Made by a program: the position numbers and the translations under genes. Shown piece by piece: positions 1 to 14,000 of a DNA stretch of 64,000 nt (positions are counted from its first letter, which is position 1; each line of letters starts with the position of its first letter). This stretch comes from Bedellia somnulentella (Eukaryota; Arthropoda; Insecta; Lepidoptera; Bedelliidae): the NCBI GenBank assembly GCA_963576735.1, contig OY755172.1, positions 5,952,001 to 6,016,000 of the forward strand, in the 5' to 3' direction. Under the pieces are notes generated by a model. That model ran no database searches, had not been told where the DNA came from, and saw only the letters and a list, made by a program, of their open reading frames with translations.

Positions 1-1079
1 AAGATAATACTATAATGTCCAGAGAACTGTTTCAACGGAGTAAAATGAAGAAAGTGATTATTAAGATACAACTGGCTATTGTTATACTATAAGAACAAAG
101 AAATGTATAGTGGTTACACAAACAAGCAACTCATCATAATTTTAAACAATACTCAAGCTCTAACTAGAGAAATATAAAACGAATTTTGAATTAGGGGCAA
201 ATATTATAGGTTATGTGAAAAGGCAAAAGAAGTTTTGATGACTCATATAATTATAAACTATTGTGAAACAGTCCTCAACCAATATATTGTAAGCCTATTA
301 CACTCTGAGTGAAACTGCTCTACTCTAGATTTACTTACATTTTTATAGAAATAATTATGCCTAGCCAAGCAAGAAGAGAGATAGACTATAATAGAAGTAG
401 CAGCATGACTACCTAAGTAGGGCGTGTTATACGAAAATGTACTTTACAGTTTCATTATTGCGGAAAAATTACATCCAGAATACATCTTCAGCGTATTGTG
501 CTGTTGTCACCAAATTCTATGACCTATTAGAAATAGTCGCCATGTTGGTTACGAAGAAAGGCATTTAAATAAGAATAGAATTGGAACGGCGTCAAATGCA
601 GATTCAAATTCTACATTCATAGAAAATTGGATGAAATTACTCATCATGATTTATACTACTGGATCATATAGGTATATATCATTTGCATCCCAAAAATCAA
701 TAACCATACATGAGGGACTGACCTGCTGCTCTAGACCTGTTCCATTTCGGTTGGTAACATTACTCATATTACTACCAAGCAATTCGTGTTTTTTGGGAAC
801 TTTGCACCAAAAATATTTAAAAAACTCAATCCACAATGAATTTTACACATAAACTAATTCACAAATCACAAAAAGGCTTGAAAATTTCCTTCTTGATCCA
901 CTCTGTTCTTGGTTTTTTTTGTTTTTTTTTATGCCGTGTAGGTCACAGAGCGTTTAGTAAAACAATCAATCACAGACTTCCATCCATTTTAAGTGTTTTC
1001 ATTCACTCACCACTCCGTAATGACACGTTTACATTAATCGGGGAAGATAGAATAAAAAATAATTATGATTAAAATTACT
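1..1079. other. No gene recognised
   Basis: AT-rich sequence with only short open frames of 61-78 codons and no splice-flanked or family-like segments. I see no coding or RNA feature here. Confidence 0.5.
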
Positions 1080-1341
1080 CACATACATTCATACATACAA
1101 ACAAACATATACTCATGGCTATAAATCCCTAGATGGGGTATCCATAGTTAAGGAATTAGAAATTACTCAGCCAATTTTAGAAAGTAAGTGGGGAAAAGAT
1201 GGTAAAATAAAGGTTTTTGGTGATCGGTTTTCAACCTCATCGCCCAAAAATCCCTTAAAAACCCAAAAACTTTTAGTCGTCTCTTACGAACACCCACTGG
1301 AAGAATTGTGGTAGGGCTATTCTAAGCCGACACTACACGGC
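1080..1341 (-). repeat. SINE-like family A copy
   Basis: This is a copy of the most frequent repeat in the window. In sense orientation the family starts near GTGTAGTGTCGGCTTAGAAT and passes a GGCGATGCGGTTGGAGAC block. It ends CTACCCCTTCTAGGGATT, then GTGAGTATATGTATG and a TATG run. This copy is antisense to the plus strand: it opens with a CATA run and closes with GCCGACACTACACGGC. No protein is encoded. Confidence 0.85.
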
Positions 1342-1619
1342 AAAATACATAGATGTACTAAAAACGTTAGATAGGCTATTTACGAGGAAACCAGCACTTA
1401 AAAGTGGCACCGATCGCAGCAAATAAACGTACATCCACTAGAAGTATATCCAAACAACACACCAAGAAAATACATTTGAAATGTAGGCGAGATGACACAT
1501 CTCATAGCAAGCGCTAAAAAAAGAGATAAACATATTTTCTCTCTACTGACTTGAAATATGACTCTAAGATGACCGTTTGACAAAGAATAATTAAGATCTG
1601 TACTCACGATTTATTATAA

Positions 1620-1950
1620 ATTTTGGCAGAGTGACTAATACTTCTGAACATCACGTGACTTTGTCACCTGGTATTCAGAGTACACACGTTTTGCATGGAC
1701 AGTGTACTCACGTGATAGGGGGCAGGACTATCGCCGTTTTGTTCGAATACACTGTCACACGACTAAGTACAACTCAGCCATGTGGGTTTCCTCACGATGT
1801 TTTCCCTCACCGTTAATAACCGTGATTAATTAACCACACATATGTCTTTAGAAAAGACAAATTGGTGTAGGCCCGATCCGAGATTGGAACACTAGTCGCT
1901 TGCACGTTAAACGGTGTTGTACCCATTAAGCTATCACGTCGTATTAAATG
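1620..1950 (-). repeat. tRNA-derived SINE (family B)
   Basis: On the minus strand it opens with a tRNA-like head. The A-box-like part is TAGCTTAATGGGTA and the B-box-like part is GTTCCAATCTC, followed by a conserved body that includes TCACGTGATAGG. A second copy lies at about 63342-63700 and a partial one at about 27918-28064. Full copies end in CAACCC, then GGGATATACGGCGTGAA, resembling the tail of family A and of the LINE at 32 kb. Confidence 0.7.
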
Positions 1951-2160
1951 ACACGTCGGTACATCCCCGCATTAGGATTAGAACCCACGCATCAGTATAT
2001 ACGAAGTGAAATCTTATTCGGGAGCATTTTCCCACTTCCCGTAACCCGCACCGCTATAGTCATGTGCGCACAACTTTTCGAACGGTGATAGCCTACTTAG
2101 ATAAAATTTAACAAAATAAATAATAATTTTCATAAATTTTATATTGAATTTTATATTTTG

Positions 2161-2415
2161 CTGTGTAGTGTCGGCTTAGAATAACACTACCCCATTTCTT
2201 CCGGTGGGTGTACGTAAGAGGCGACTAACGGTATTGGGGATTTAAGGGATTTTGGGCGATGCGGTTGGAGACCCATCACCAATAACCTTTATTTTGCCAT
2301 CTTTTCCCCACTCAACTTTCCAAAAGTGGCTGAGGAACTCCTAGTTAATTAGCTCTGGCTACCCCTTCTAGGGATTTATAGCCGTGAGTATATGTATGTT
2401 TGTATGTATGTTTAT
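2161..2415 (+). repeat. SINE-like family A copy
   Basis: Near-complete sense copy running from the GTGTAGTGTCGGCTTAG head to the GTGAGTATATGTATG tail. Confidence 0.85.
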
Positions 2416-3680
2416 ATTGAATACTGGAAATAAAAGCGTTAATTAATAAGCAAAGATACATCATAAAAATAATTGTCTTTAAAAAAAAGTTTCCACTACA
2501 AAAATATTAATGAAAGCGATGATTTATTATAGACGTAGGTAATCCTATAATTTTTATTAAGTTGAGAACTAACTGACAATGACAGGCCGAAATTTCAAAA
2601 TGGCGACAGTAGTACTAGTAGTCGCCGCCGGCCAAGAAAAGATTGTGGATCTGTAACGTTACACTTGGAAGCTCCATGGCCATGGACAGTGCGGACAGGA
2701 CAGTGTTTCACCAAAGACTAAGTATACAGATCCATCCATCCAGCTATGGCCAAAGAATATTGGTATAAAAAATGATTATGATTGTTACAAATTAGTCTGT
2801 AAGTTTTGGAACGAATTTTATTGAATATTGTTTTTTTTTTGTCAAATTCCGATTTTGGGTACAAATATACCGATTTTAGCAGGCAATTCGGTTGGGGTGT
2901 ACCGAAGGGGGCACTATGGAAACGGGACTTTTTTTTTTAAAAATTCGTTTTTCGCGTTTTTGATTATTGGGGTCGAAAGAGGGTATAAATATAAGCAAAT
3001 TAGATGCCTTGGGCTTTTCCTCTATCTCAAGTAGTTATAGAGATATGGGCCTCCAAAGTTTCCTCAAATGTATGGTCAAAAGACTTGAAAAGAAAAAAAA
3101 AAACCTTTTTCTTAGCTTATCTTGTAGGGAATGATAAAAGAAGCAAATAAGCTCCCTTGAGAACATCCTCTCCGAAGCTCCGTTTTCGAGATATCGCCGT
3201 TCAAAGGTATCGTAACGATGCATTCCTGTTTGTATGTATACTTGCTCGCTTGTTTGCATGTCGGGGGATGCAGGGGGGCAGAGCCCATATTGCTTTGCAT
3301 TATGACAAAGCTAAAGTTGAATTAGCCGTAAATATTTTATTGATCAATTTTTTCCGGGATGAAAAGTATCCTATCCTATATGATAATTTGGGTCATTATC
3401 TATGATTCTGCTAAATTACATTTCGTACTTTTGAGGATATTTTTTTATCTCAAACACACAAACATCTAAACTTCCACATTTATAATATTAATAGGATAGG
3501 ATTAAATTGGGACAAAACAATAAACTCTACTTGGAAAAAAAAACTATTTAGAAAAGGGGAACCCTAATTAGGATAAACGATCCCTATGATAAAAAGTATA
3601 ACAGATTCTCTTTTTTATAGCTGAACTTAAAAATAAGGCTTTCTTACTAAGGGATCCAATAGAATGGCTCGTGTAATACA
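2416..3680. other. No gene; decayed interspersed repeats
   Basis: It holds a short GC-richer patch at about 2580-2720 and a dispersed-repeat 3' end at about 3300-3510. That end carries the CACAAACA and TATAATATTAATAGGAT motifs, and a related copy lies at about 47600-47880. I see no gene. Confidence 0.5.
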
Positions 3681-3689
3681 CAATTTATC

Positions 3690-4635
3690 ACACTACTGTG
3701 CCCCCGCCAAGACGAGCCATGCGAAGCGCACGGACCCTCATAACTTGGGATTGGATTATGCTAGATCAACAAAATTTTCGGGATATATTGTCAATAGCGG
3801 ACTTATTGAACATATTAAGTTTTAATTACATTAGCTTTTATACTTCAGATTTTATCTATATCTAAAAAAACGCTGATTTCGTCACTGTCTCACTGAATTC
3901 ATCTCATCAAAATTATTAAGGTATTTTCTAATGGTCTAGAAAGCTGAAATTTTGTATGTAAGCTAGTATTAGCACACAAACAACAAAAAAATTATAAAAC
4001 TTGTAACTTTCATCCTCCAACCCCTTAAACTAGGGGATGGGAGATTGTATGGGACCTGTAATTTTAAAAGATTAAATTTTGATGACGCTAGCGGTCTAAT
4101 CTAATAATAATCTAAAACTTGGTGCCCTCAGATATATATACCCCAAAAAAAGAAGAAAAAAAAAATGTTACAAACAACTTACAAAAAGAAATGAAATCCC
4201 ACCAAAAACATTTTCATGTAAAATGTTGCCAAGACGAGCCCATATGACTCGCACTGTCAAAAAGTTATCAGATCTCATGTAGAGCCAAGCTTCTAACAAT
4301 ACACGCCCTAACTCTACAAGGCCTAACTTCACATACTCTACATCTTAGTCAAAATATGTGGCTTGGCCATTTCGCTACATTCACATCGGCGTAAGGTGAA
4401 AAATTAATTCACTGTTCATTACTTTTATGTTATACAATAGTTCTTGTAGTAACGAACGGCCAAGCCACATATTTTGACTAAGGTGTAGAGTTTGTGAAGT
4501 TAGGCCTTGTAGAGTCAGGGCGTGTAGTGTTAGAAGCTTGGCTCTACATGAGATCTGATAACTTTTTGACAGTGCGAGTCATATGGGCTCGTCTTGGCAA
4601 CTTTTTACATGAAAATGTTTTTGGTGGGATTACAT
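3690..4635 (+). mobile_element. Composite hairpin element, copy 1
   Basis: A tail of about 500 bp begins near GTGCCCCCGCCAAGACGAGCC. It joins a 437-bp palindrome (4197-4635) whose arms start ATCCCACCAAAAAC and end GTTTTTGGTGGGAT. A second copy of tail plus palindrome, in reverse orientation, lies at 26445-27430, and half a palindrome lies at 51290-51550. There is no coding capacity. The class (Helitron-like or foldback) is undecided. Confidence 0.75.
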
Positions 4636-4879
4636 ATTCACTTGCAACACTTCACGTTTTTATACAAAGGCTTCAGCAGGCAACAACATTGATAGAACAA
4701 AAATCAATTCAATAACAACTCTAACTTGGAATACTAGATATCTTTATAATTACATTCGAAGAGGCACATTTCATTAACTTATGCTAGCTTAAAATTAAAC
4801 GCAACTTGTATCTTAATTAGTAGTTTTCTTTTGGTCCATCGTGTGTTCATTTATCCATCCAGTGAGTGATTAAATTTAT

Positions 4880-5074
4880 TTAGACAAATGGCCTAATATA
4901 TTTCCATGTGTCAAGCTCATTGAGGATAGGGTTGAGGATCAGGGTCAAGGTATCGGCTCCGGCTCTGCTGATGATGTTGCGGAACCGCAGGACGTAATCC
5001 ACCACGACTTCAGAGACGATAGAGTTCACAATCTTGTCAATGTCGCCTCCGCCGATAGCGCCAGTTATTTCGCT
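4880..5074 (-). CDS. TULIP-like gene exon 6 (C-terminus)
   Basis: Acceptor TTCTTATTCCAG, phase 0. It encodes SEITGAIGGGDIDKIVNSIV and a C-terminal amphipathic helical stretch ending in TAA. It resembles the last exon of lepidopteran group-7-allergen-like proteins. No other acceptor in the region gives a better continuation. Confidence 0.75.
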   Translation of the reverse strand, partial: SEITGAIGGGDIDKIVNSIVSEVVVDYVLRFRNIISRAGADTLTLILNPILNELDTWKYIRPFV

Positions 5075-8000
5075 CTGGAATAAGAAACTAATGTGAACTT
5101 TCGCTGTTTCCATTGCTGGGTGATGCGGCTGGAAAGCTATCACCAACAATCCTTTAATTTACAATATTTCAACTATAAAAGGGCCTGAGGAAAGGTTAGC
5201 TCGATTTTAATCCACCTTTAGGTAAACACGAGCTTAAAAAAATGAATTGTCGTGATTAAAGGCTATCATTTAGCAAACATCTTTCCGAGTCCAATTGGCA
5301 CCTTGTATGACACAACTTGTGGCGAGAATCATGCTATTTTACGCTAAACACATAACAGTTTAATATATTATGCATCCTATAGGTATCCCATATACAGGAT
5401 AGCCTATGGCATACCAATAGGAAACTAATCTTCCGAAACTATTAATCTGTTTTAAAAAATACATCGAGAGAGAATAATAGTATATTATGTGTATCATAAA
5501 TGAAATAAGACATTGCAGTGTTATGTCCTGGTCAGGTTGCAAATCAAACAATCGATGAAATAATATAACTTTATTTCTGTGCTAATCTAGCTTACGATTA
5601 TTTTGTTTACAATGAGCAAAGTATTCGGAGAAGGCGTGATACACCAAGTGGTTGGATAGGAGGTCGGTTAGGAGGAGTTCTCGTGAGGTCGAGAGTCGAT
5701 GAAGAAATGAATAAATGTTCCTGGATGTTCGGATATTTATACAGATAAGTAAACAACTTTTGGGGACGCGGAGCGACTCAAGTGTTCTACGAAAATGGAT
5801 GGGAAAAATATCAAAGGGTACAGTTGAGGATTGATAATGTATACATTATGAGACATCTGCGTCGTCTTGATAGGCAGATGTTGATATGAATGATAAACAA
5901 GTGCCGACTAATGAAAGATTTGGGTTTGTTATGGTCGGCAACTTCCAATAAGTATTTCGTGGGAGTTTACTTAAAGAATCATAAGTATGTCAACGCAGTG
6001 CAACTTATGATAAAGGGAATCAGTTAAAAGGTCTCGAGAGTTTCAAGTGAAATGGTTTCTAAGTAAGTTAATACATTAGGGCAAAGCAATAAATGTGAAG
6101 TGGAAGTACATTAGGGTGTGGGAATAGTTACGTGGGAATAGGAGTAATGGTTAGGGTACATAACACCTCCCCGTTTAAAGTAAACAATGAGGGATGAATT
6201 GTTTACTATACAATTCGCTGAAGTTATACAATGCAAATGCTGCTAAATTTATAAAGATTATTTGAAATTGAACAATACAAGGCAAACAATTCTTATTATA
6301 ATAATTCTTGAGGTAAGATTACAGTGATATTGTTATTATTTTTTTTTTTTTTTATCATTATATGCTTAATTGTTAATGTTACATAATTACTAATGCTTTA
6401 ATTCTATAAACTTTCTAATGCTACGAAATCTGATGCTACAACTAACTAATGCTACGACATTTCTAACGCTACAGCTTGCTACTGCTACGAATTTCCTAAT
6501 GTTACAAAATTAATAATGCTACGAATTGCTTAATGCTAAAAATTATTAATGCTATGATTTTCTTAATGCTACAAAAGTGATTTAGAAAATATTATAATTA
6601 TTTCATTAAAATTAACATTACATTGTCCTTCATTTTGATATACTTTTGTATACAATTCAAATTGTTTTAATAGTTTTAACATTTGTCATAAATATATCGC
6701 TTTTCATTGTTACATTAATTGTCCAAATTATAGCTATACTTTGTTTTCATATCTGGTGACTTTGCACGTAAAGGTTGTCGGACTTCTATGTCTTCCAAAT
6801 TTTCCATAACTCTCATATGAACAGTAGGTTCAATTGTCTTTTTAGTATTACATTGATTATAAATTTGAATACAACAATTCTTATTATTGGGATCATTCCC
6901 GTCATTAAAACAGTTTAATAGTCTGAAAAGTCTATACAATTTGCAAAATTTAAACATTATAAAGAGTAGAATAATAAAACATAAGGCATACACTAGCCAT
7001 GATATATGTTGCTTTGGTATAAACATGTTATTAGAGTCAGAATCGATTTGCTTTTCTAAATTCTTTAATTTAATAGATGCTAAGTTGAGGTCATCTAATT
7101 GTACATTGTTCAATTGTAAAGGTATTAAACTATCTTTTGTTTTATTAACTTGGTTTTTATTACAACAATCATCTTCTGTTAAATCAAACGATATTGCTGG
7201 TGCTGACCAATTAGTTGCTAAGTTATCAGTAGCTATCAATTGAATGAGATTTGCATACGCTTTACAGTTGGGATCGAGTTGAATGATTCCTGTATTTACT
7301 AATTCGTATTCCTTTATTTCCTTTTGAGATGAGCAATCTACCGTTAATTTAGTTGGTTTAGAGTAAATATATATCCATTTATTATTTAAAAGTTTTTGCC
7401 AAATTTCAAAGTTTCCATATAGTAGTTTCGTATGGCAGTCTGAGGGTAAAGTTCTAACAACTTTAGTTAAGAGTTGAGTTTCACATGATGGGTTTGATAT
7501 AGTAGAATATTCATTTAAATTACTGCAAATGAAATGTTCTGGGGATAAATTTTTACAATCATTTAAGTCATCAAATTGTACGTATGATTGTCTGTTAGTA
7601 GTCATACCAAGAAATTTTCTGTTTGGCTGTACTAATGCAAAGACTTCATTATCATTAATATGAGGAGTTGGTAGAGGTAGAACATGGAATAGTTCGAATT
7701 CATTCAAACTTACTAATGGTATATTTAATATGAAAACTAATTTGAAGTTAATGTAAAATACATTGAGAGTAGATATGTCGATGAGAAGATGGATATCTTC
7801 CATAGTTATTTGTAAAGGGAGTTCTTTATTTTGTTTGAGATAATGTCTATTATTAGACAGTTCATTAAAAACTTGAGAAGGGGTTATTATATATGGATGT
7901 AAAACATTTTGTTTTGCGAAGAGAATTGAATTTAAGAGTAAGGTTAAGTCATCGAAAACTTCTTCACTAACGCTGTTTAAAATTGAAAACTGAGTATTAA

Positions 8001-11000
8001 GAGTAGATTTAGCTTCAATCATGGATAAGTCAGTATTAGTACCATTCATGAAATTATCAAGCTTCTGAAAGTTTTTTATTATGACCTGTTCGTTTTGATT
8101 AAGTTTTTTAATAGTAGAGTTAAAGTTTTGTATAGCTGATTGCGTGACTTGTACTTGATTTTTTAAAAGACTATAAATTTCCTTATCGTCTGTTATAGCT
8201 TTGTTAATTGCGCTATCATAATAAAGTGCGTCGTTAGCATCCATAGTTCCGAATATTGTTTTTAAGACTGAACCAATGCCATCGAACCATCCTCGTTTAG
8301 TTCTTTTGGCGCTTGTTAAGTGAGCTAAAGATGAATATAGAGATTCAATTTTTTCTATCTGTTTCTTTAATGGATCGAGTCTGCTCTTACATTTAATAGG
8401 GATTTGCTCTAACTTGTGACATTTATCAATTGTAGTATGATAGTTTTCCTGTAAGAATATAATAGATTTCGGTATAGCTGAAAAGTCTTTAAAAGTTACG
8501 AGTTTCCAGTAATCGACTAATGTTTTCAGTGTTCCTATACGATCGAAGTAAAGTCCGGCGCCTTTGTCAATAGGCGTAATCTTCATCGTCGCCGCGGTCG
8601 TAATGAATAACCTGAAATAGGAATTTCTTTTTCCTTTATCCTGCTCGGTTTAACTATATCGTTATTGTTAATATTTTTTGCTAATTTGATTCTGTTAACA
8701 TGAACTCTTAATAATTTTCCTCTCTCTGTTTTTATTATTACGTTAGCATTCGGTTTAACTGCTGTTATTTTATATGGTCCTTTCCAACTTGGGCTTAATT
8801 TATTTACACTCCTGAAAGATAAATAAACTTCATCGTCTATTTTGTACTTATGAACATTATGTTTTTCATCATATCGGATTTTAGATTTTTCTTTGCTCAA
8901 TATTAAATTGTTTCTTGCAATACTTAAAGTTTTACTCATTTTATACTTGAGATTTTCTAAGTAATCATCATAATTAGGCTCTTTATCAAAGGTTTCGATA
9001 GAACTAGGTAAATTAGGCTTTTGACCAAATACTAATTCATGTGGTGTATATTTACTGCTACTGTGAATACTTGTATTATAGGCAAACATAGCAAGGGGTA
9101 CATATTCGTCCCAATTGTTATGATCTTCGGATACATATTGTTTTAAATAATCTTTTAGAGTAGAATGACTTCTTTCTAATGCTCCATTTGTTTGTGGATG
9201 ATAAGCTGTAGAAGTAAGTTTCTTAATTTTAAATATTTTAGCTACTTCTTTAAGAAGGTTTGACATGAACTCTTGTCCTTGATCGGTAAGTATTGTTTTT
9301 GGAATACCGAAATATGTCATAAATAAAATGAATTTTCCTGATACTGATTCCGCATCGTGTGACGGTATACTGAAAGCTTGTGAGAATTTAGTTAAATCAT
9401 CCTGTAATGTCAGTATATACTTATTTCCGTTTCTTGTTTCAGGTAAGGGTCCTACAATATCTAAAGCTATTCTTTCAAATGCATGCGTAGAAGTAGTAGT
9501 TATGATCATAGGGGCTTTAATTTTCTTTCTGACTGTTTTATTTACTTGACATTGTTTACAGTTGTTAACGTAATTAATTATATCTTGTTTCATATTAGTC
9601 CAATTATAATTCTGTCTGATTCTAGCGTACATCTTAACAATACCATTGTGTCCTGATGATGTACTGTCATGGTTTTCCTTTAAAATAATAGGTATTTGGT
9701 TTTTGCTAGGAGTTATTATTTTATGATGACACATTCTAATTGAGATGTCTGAATTTCGAAACACGTAAAATATTATTTGTTTTATTTTATCTGGGTGTAA
9801 TGAAGTAAAGGGGTCTTTAAAGTCTGGTAAGTATATTAATTTAATATTATCTTTAATTAAATTATTTCTTAAATTACGTAACGTATAAAATAAATCTTTT
9901 GTTGATAATGTATCATAATTATTATATTTGTATATACAATAGTAAATGTTTTGTTTATCTCGATTACTTTTGTATATTCCATATATTTCCCTTTGTTCTG
10001 GTATATCGGTTTCAGAAAATAATTCTATTAAGTTTTTATCATCTTCCTCTAAAGAAATGTTAGTAAAATAAGCTATATTATTATGCTTTTCATGTAAAAG
10101 AGATTCATTAATTTCCTGAAAGTCTTTGATCGTGAACTCATTACTATTTATGAAAAAGTTTTGAAAGTCCGTATATGTTTCTAAGTTATTTTCAACGTTT
10201 AATGTATTAATTACAATTCTTGATAAACAATCCGCATTTGAATTTACTTTACCGGGTTTATGAATAATTTCGTAGTCAAATTCTTCTAACTGTAATCGCC
10301 ATCTTACTAATTTACTACCGGGGTCTTTTACATTGAATAACCAGGTAAGTGGTCTATGGTCCGTTACAATTTTGAAATGTCTACCGTATAAATATGGCCT
10401 GAAATGTTGTATTGCCCATTTAATGGCTAAAAGTTCTTTTTCAGTAGTATTGTAATTACCTTCTGCACTGTTAAGTGTTCTCGAGGCATAAGCTATTGGT
10501 AAATCTTTTCCTATTTCGCCTTGACTTAAAATGGCTCCTATAGCGTAGTTACTAGCGTCTGTAGTAAGTATAAATTCTTTAGAAAAATCGGGATATTTCA
10601 ATATAACAGGTGAAACTAAAATATTTCGCATTTTATCGAAAGCTTCTTGTTGTTCGTTAGTCCAGTTAAACGGTGCGTCCTTTTTTAATAACTTAGTTAA
10701 AGGTTTGGTTAGTTTTGAAAAGTTTTCTATAAATTTTCTATAATAACCTACTAATCCTAAAAATGATTTAATATCTTTTTGATTTTTAGGTACGGGAAAT
10801 TTAGTAATTGCTTTTGTTTTTTCAGGATCGGGAGAAACTCCTTGATCTGATATGACATGGCCCAAATAAGCTACTTCATGTCTCATAAATTCACATTTAT
10901 CGGGTTGAAGTTTGAGGTTATGTTCTTTCAGTTTCTGAAATACAGATCTAAGTTTTGTTTCATGATCTAGAATAGAATGAGCATAGATTACTATATCGTC

Positions 11001-14000
11001 GAGGTATACAAAGCAATATAAGCCTTGTAGTCCGCTTAAAACATTGTTCATTAATCGCTGAAATGTAGCTGGTGCGTTCTTTAAACCAAAGGGCATTCGA
11101 GTATATTCATATAAACCTGTAGGGGTTGAGAAAGCTGTCTTTGGAATATCTCTTTCACTCATTTTTATCTGATGGAACCCGCTCGCCAAATCTAGGGTTG
11201 TAAAGTATTTTGAATGACCTAATTGGTCTAGAATATCATTAATATTAGGTAAGGGATAGGCATCGCCTATAGTGACATTATTGAGTTTTCGATAGTCAAT
11301 TACGACTCTCCATTTGATTTTTCCGGAAGCGTCTTTCTTTTTAGGAACGACCCACAAGGGTGAAGACCATGGGCTAGTAGAAGGTCGTATAATTCCTTCT
11401 TGAAGCATCTTAGAAATCTGGGTATTAACTTCCGCTTTGTGAACTTCAGGGTACCTATAGGTTTTCGAAAGGATAGGGTTTTGCTGAGGTTCTGTATTGA
11501 TTTCATGACATATAGAATTAGTGTAAGTTAAAGTATCTCCTTCTAAATGAAATATTTGATTATATTCGTCGCATATCTTATATAAAGATTGCTTTTCTTC
11601 GTGATTAAGGTGAGTAATACGTAATTCATTTTTTAATCTTTGCGATCTCGTGAAGACCGTATTTTTATTCATAGAGGAATTAGCGTCTCTATTATAATTA
11701 TTTCTTTTAATATTTGTGGAGGAAATAACATCTCCTGAATAATTAAATATATTTTCATTCATAAAATTCGTGGAGGAAGTTTCATCTCTCACGTTATTTT
11801 CAATATTGGAGGTAAAATCGTCTCCTAAATAATAAAATAAATTTTCATTCATACAACTCGTGGAGGAAGATTCATCTCTCACGTTACTTTTAATATTGGA
11901 GGAATTGTCATCTCCTATAGAATATAATTTAATATTTAAATTTTTAATTTCAATATTTTTATCTGTACAATTTAAAATTGAGACGTAAGCTTCGTCGTTG
12001 CTATCCACTTTGGTAATGCAACTAGATAAGAAGACTCCGTCTGTAATTAATTGATTTTCGACCAATCCTTCCCTTATTTCGGGGTTCGTAACTAAAGCTT
12101 TTAAAATAGTTTCCGTTCTCGGTTTGACAATGTAATTATAATTTTTCTTTAAAATATCTTTACAAAAAGGCAACCTTATATTTCCTACAACTAACATTTT
12201 ATTCTCATAATCTATTTTAGCATTAAACTTAGACAAAAAGTCGTCACCTAATATTCCGTCATATTTTAATGTTGGTACACGTTTATGGTTTACTAAGTGA
12301 AAAATATGGTTAAATTTATGATCATTAATATTCAAGTTAATTTCTACGTTACCCATTGTTTGACATGGTTCTTTTGATTCAGTAATACCTTGGATATTTA
12401 CTTTAATTTTAGTATATACTGGTGTTTTAGGATGCAAGGATTCTGCTTTTATTATAGATATTCCTGCTCCTGTATCTATTAAGAAATTAAGGGGTTTACT
12501 TTCATGTGTTTCATCGATAGGTAACTGAACTGTTATTAGATTACATGTTTTAAATGTATATATAATGTCTTTTAATTGTTCTGTGCCTGTAAGTATTCCA
12601 CGCTCATTGGGTCGGCACTCTCCATGAGCTGGTGCTCGTTTAAATGTTGTTGAGCTTCAATGGGTGTTAACTCTACGGTAGGTCTACGAGTAAAGCTACG
12701 AGTAAGATAAGGACTACGCGTGAAGTTATTATTATTTTGATTACGATTATTTGGATTCGGTTGAATATTTCTATTTTGTTCAACGCTTGGTCGTCTTACT
12801 GGTGCGGGGTTTCTATTATAATTCCTCATTACTTGATTTTGGTTATTATAATTCGTTCTGTCATTATGTAAAAATCTAACAGGATAGTTTGGTGTTTCCC
12901 TATAATTGTATGTTTTATTACAACATCTACAATAATTCTGTTCATTTATGTGAAAAAGAGGTTTATGATGATTATTACGATTGAAGTTATTATTAGTATG
13001 ACGAGGTCCACTTCGACAATTCGCGGTAGTGTGTCCGGTTCTATTACAATTTTTGCAAAACATTTTATGACGATTATTATCGTGTCTGTCATGCCTACTG
13101 GATTCTAATAAGGAAAACTTTTCTTCTTCTAAAGCCATATTAAATGCATCATTCAAGTCTTTCGGCTCTCTAGCTCTTAAGACTTGTGATAACTTTGGGT
13201 TAATTCCTAACAAAAATGTATGCAATGCTAATTGATTCGTATTTTCAATCTGTCCAGGTAATAATAATGGGTTAATAGTTGATTGTTTAATAGTGCTAAG
13301 TAATCTTTTTAAACAACTTTCGAGGCGAGTTATATATTGAGCAACCGTTTCGTTCGGATATTGCTTACAATTTTGCAATTCTATAAGAAGATGCGTTTGA
13401 TGTTTTCTATTTCCGAATCTAGCTTTTAAAAATTCTTTTAAGTCTTGCCAATTGTCAAAGACTGTATTGGAACAAGTGGATTGTGCTTTATCCACTAACT
13501 TATTTTGAACATATGCGAAAAGAATTCTCTCTTGGCTGTCCGAAGCCAATCTAAATGCTCTATCACATTTCTCTATCCATGAACTAAGGTTGTCCCTATC
13601 ACCGTCATATGGTTCGATAAATCTAAGTAAGGTATCAATCGACATAAAACAAATAGGATTAGAATTTCCTGCTACATCATGCGATGCAGTTGAAGATGAT
13701 GGATTCTGCATTGTAATTATTTTTCGTTATTAACTTTATTAAGATTTATTAAGTTTAAATTTCAAACGAAAGTTTAACTAATTGAATATACGAATTAAAA
13801 TTATAAAACGTAGAGCTAATTAAATATACGAATTCAATTTATAAAACGTAGAGCTATAGATTATGAAAAATAAAATTGCCTTTTAATAGTAAAATCAATA
13901 AAATTAATAAGAAGTACAGCTAAAAATTTATAATTATTAAGACGTGGTAATTAAGACGTAAAGAAAAATATCCTATATCTATTCCTTTTCCGTATTATTA

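Noticed and set aside
2580..2720. GC-richer patch with an ATG, possible promoter or first exon
   Set aside because: The frame closes after about 18 codons and no donor or downstream exon could be matched to it.
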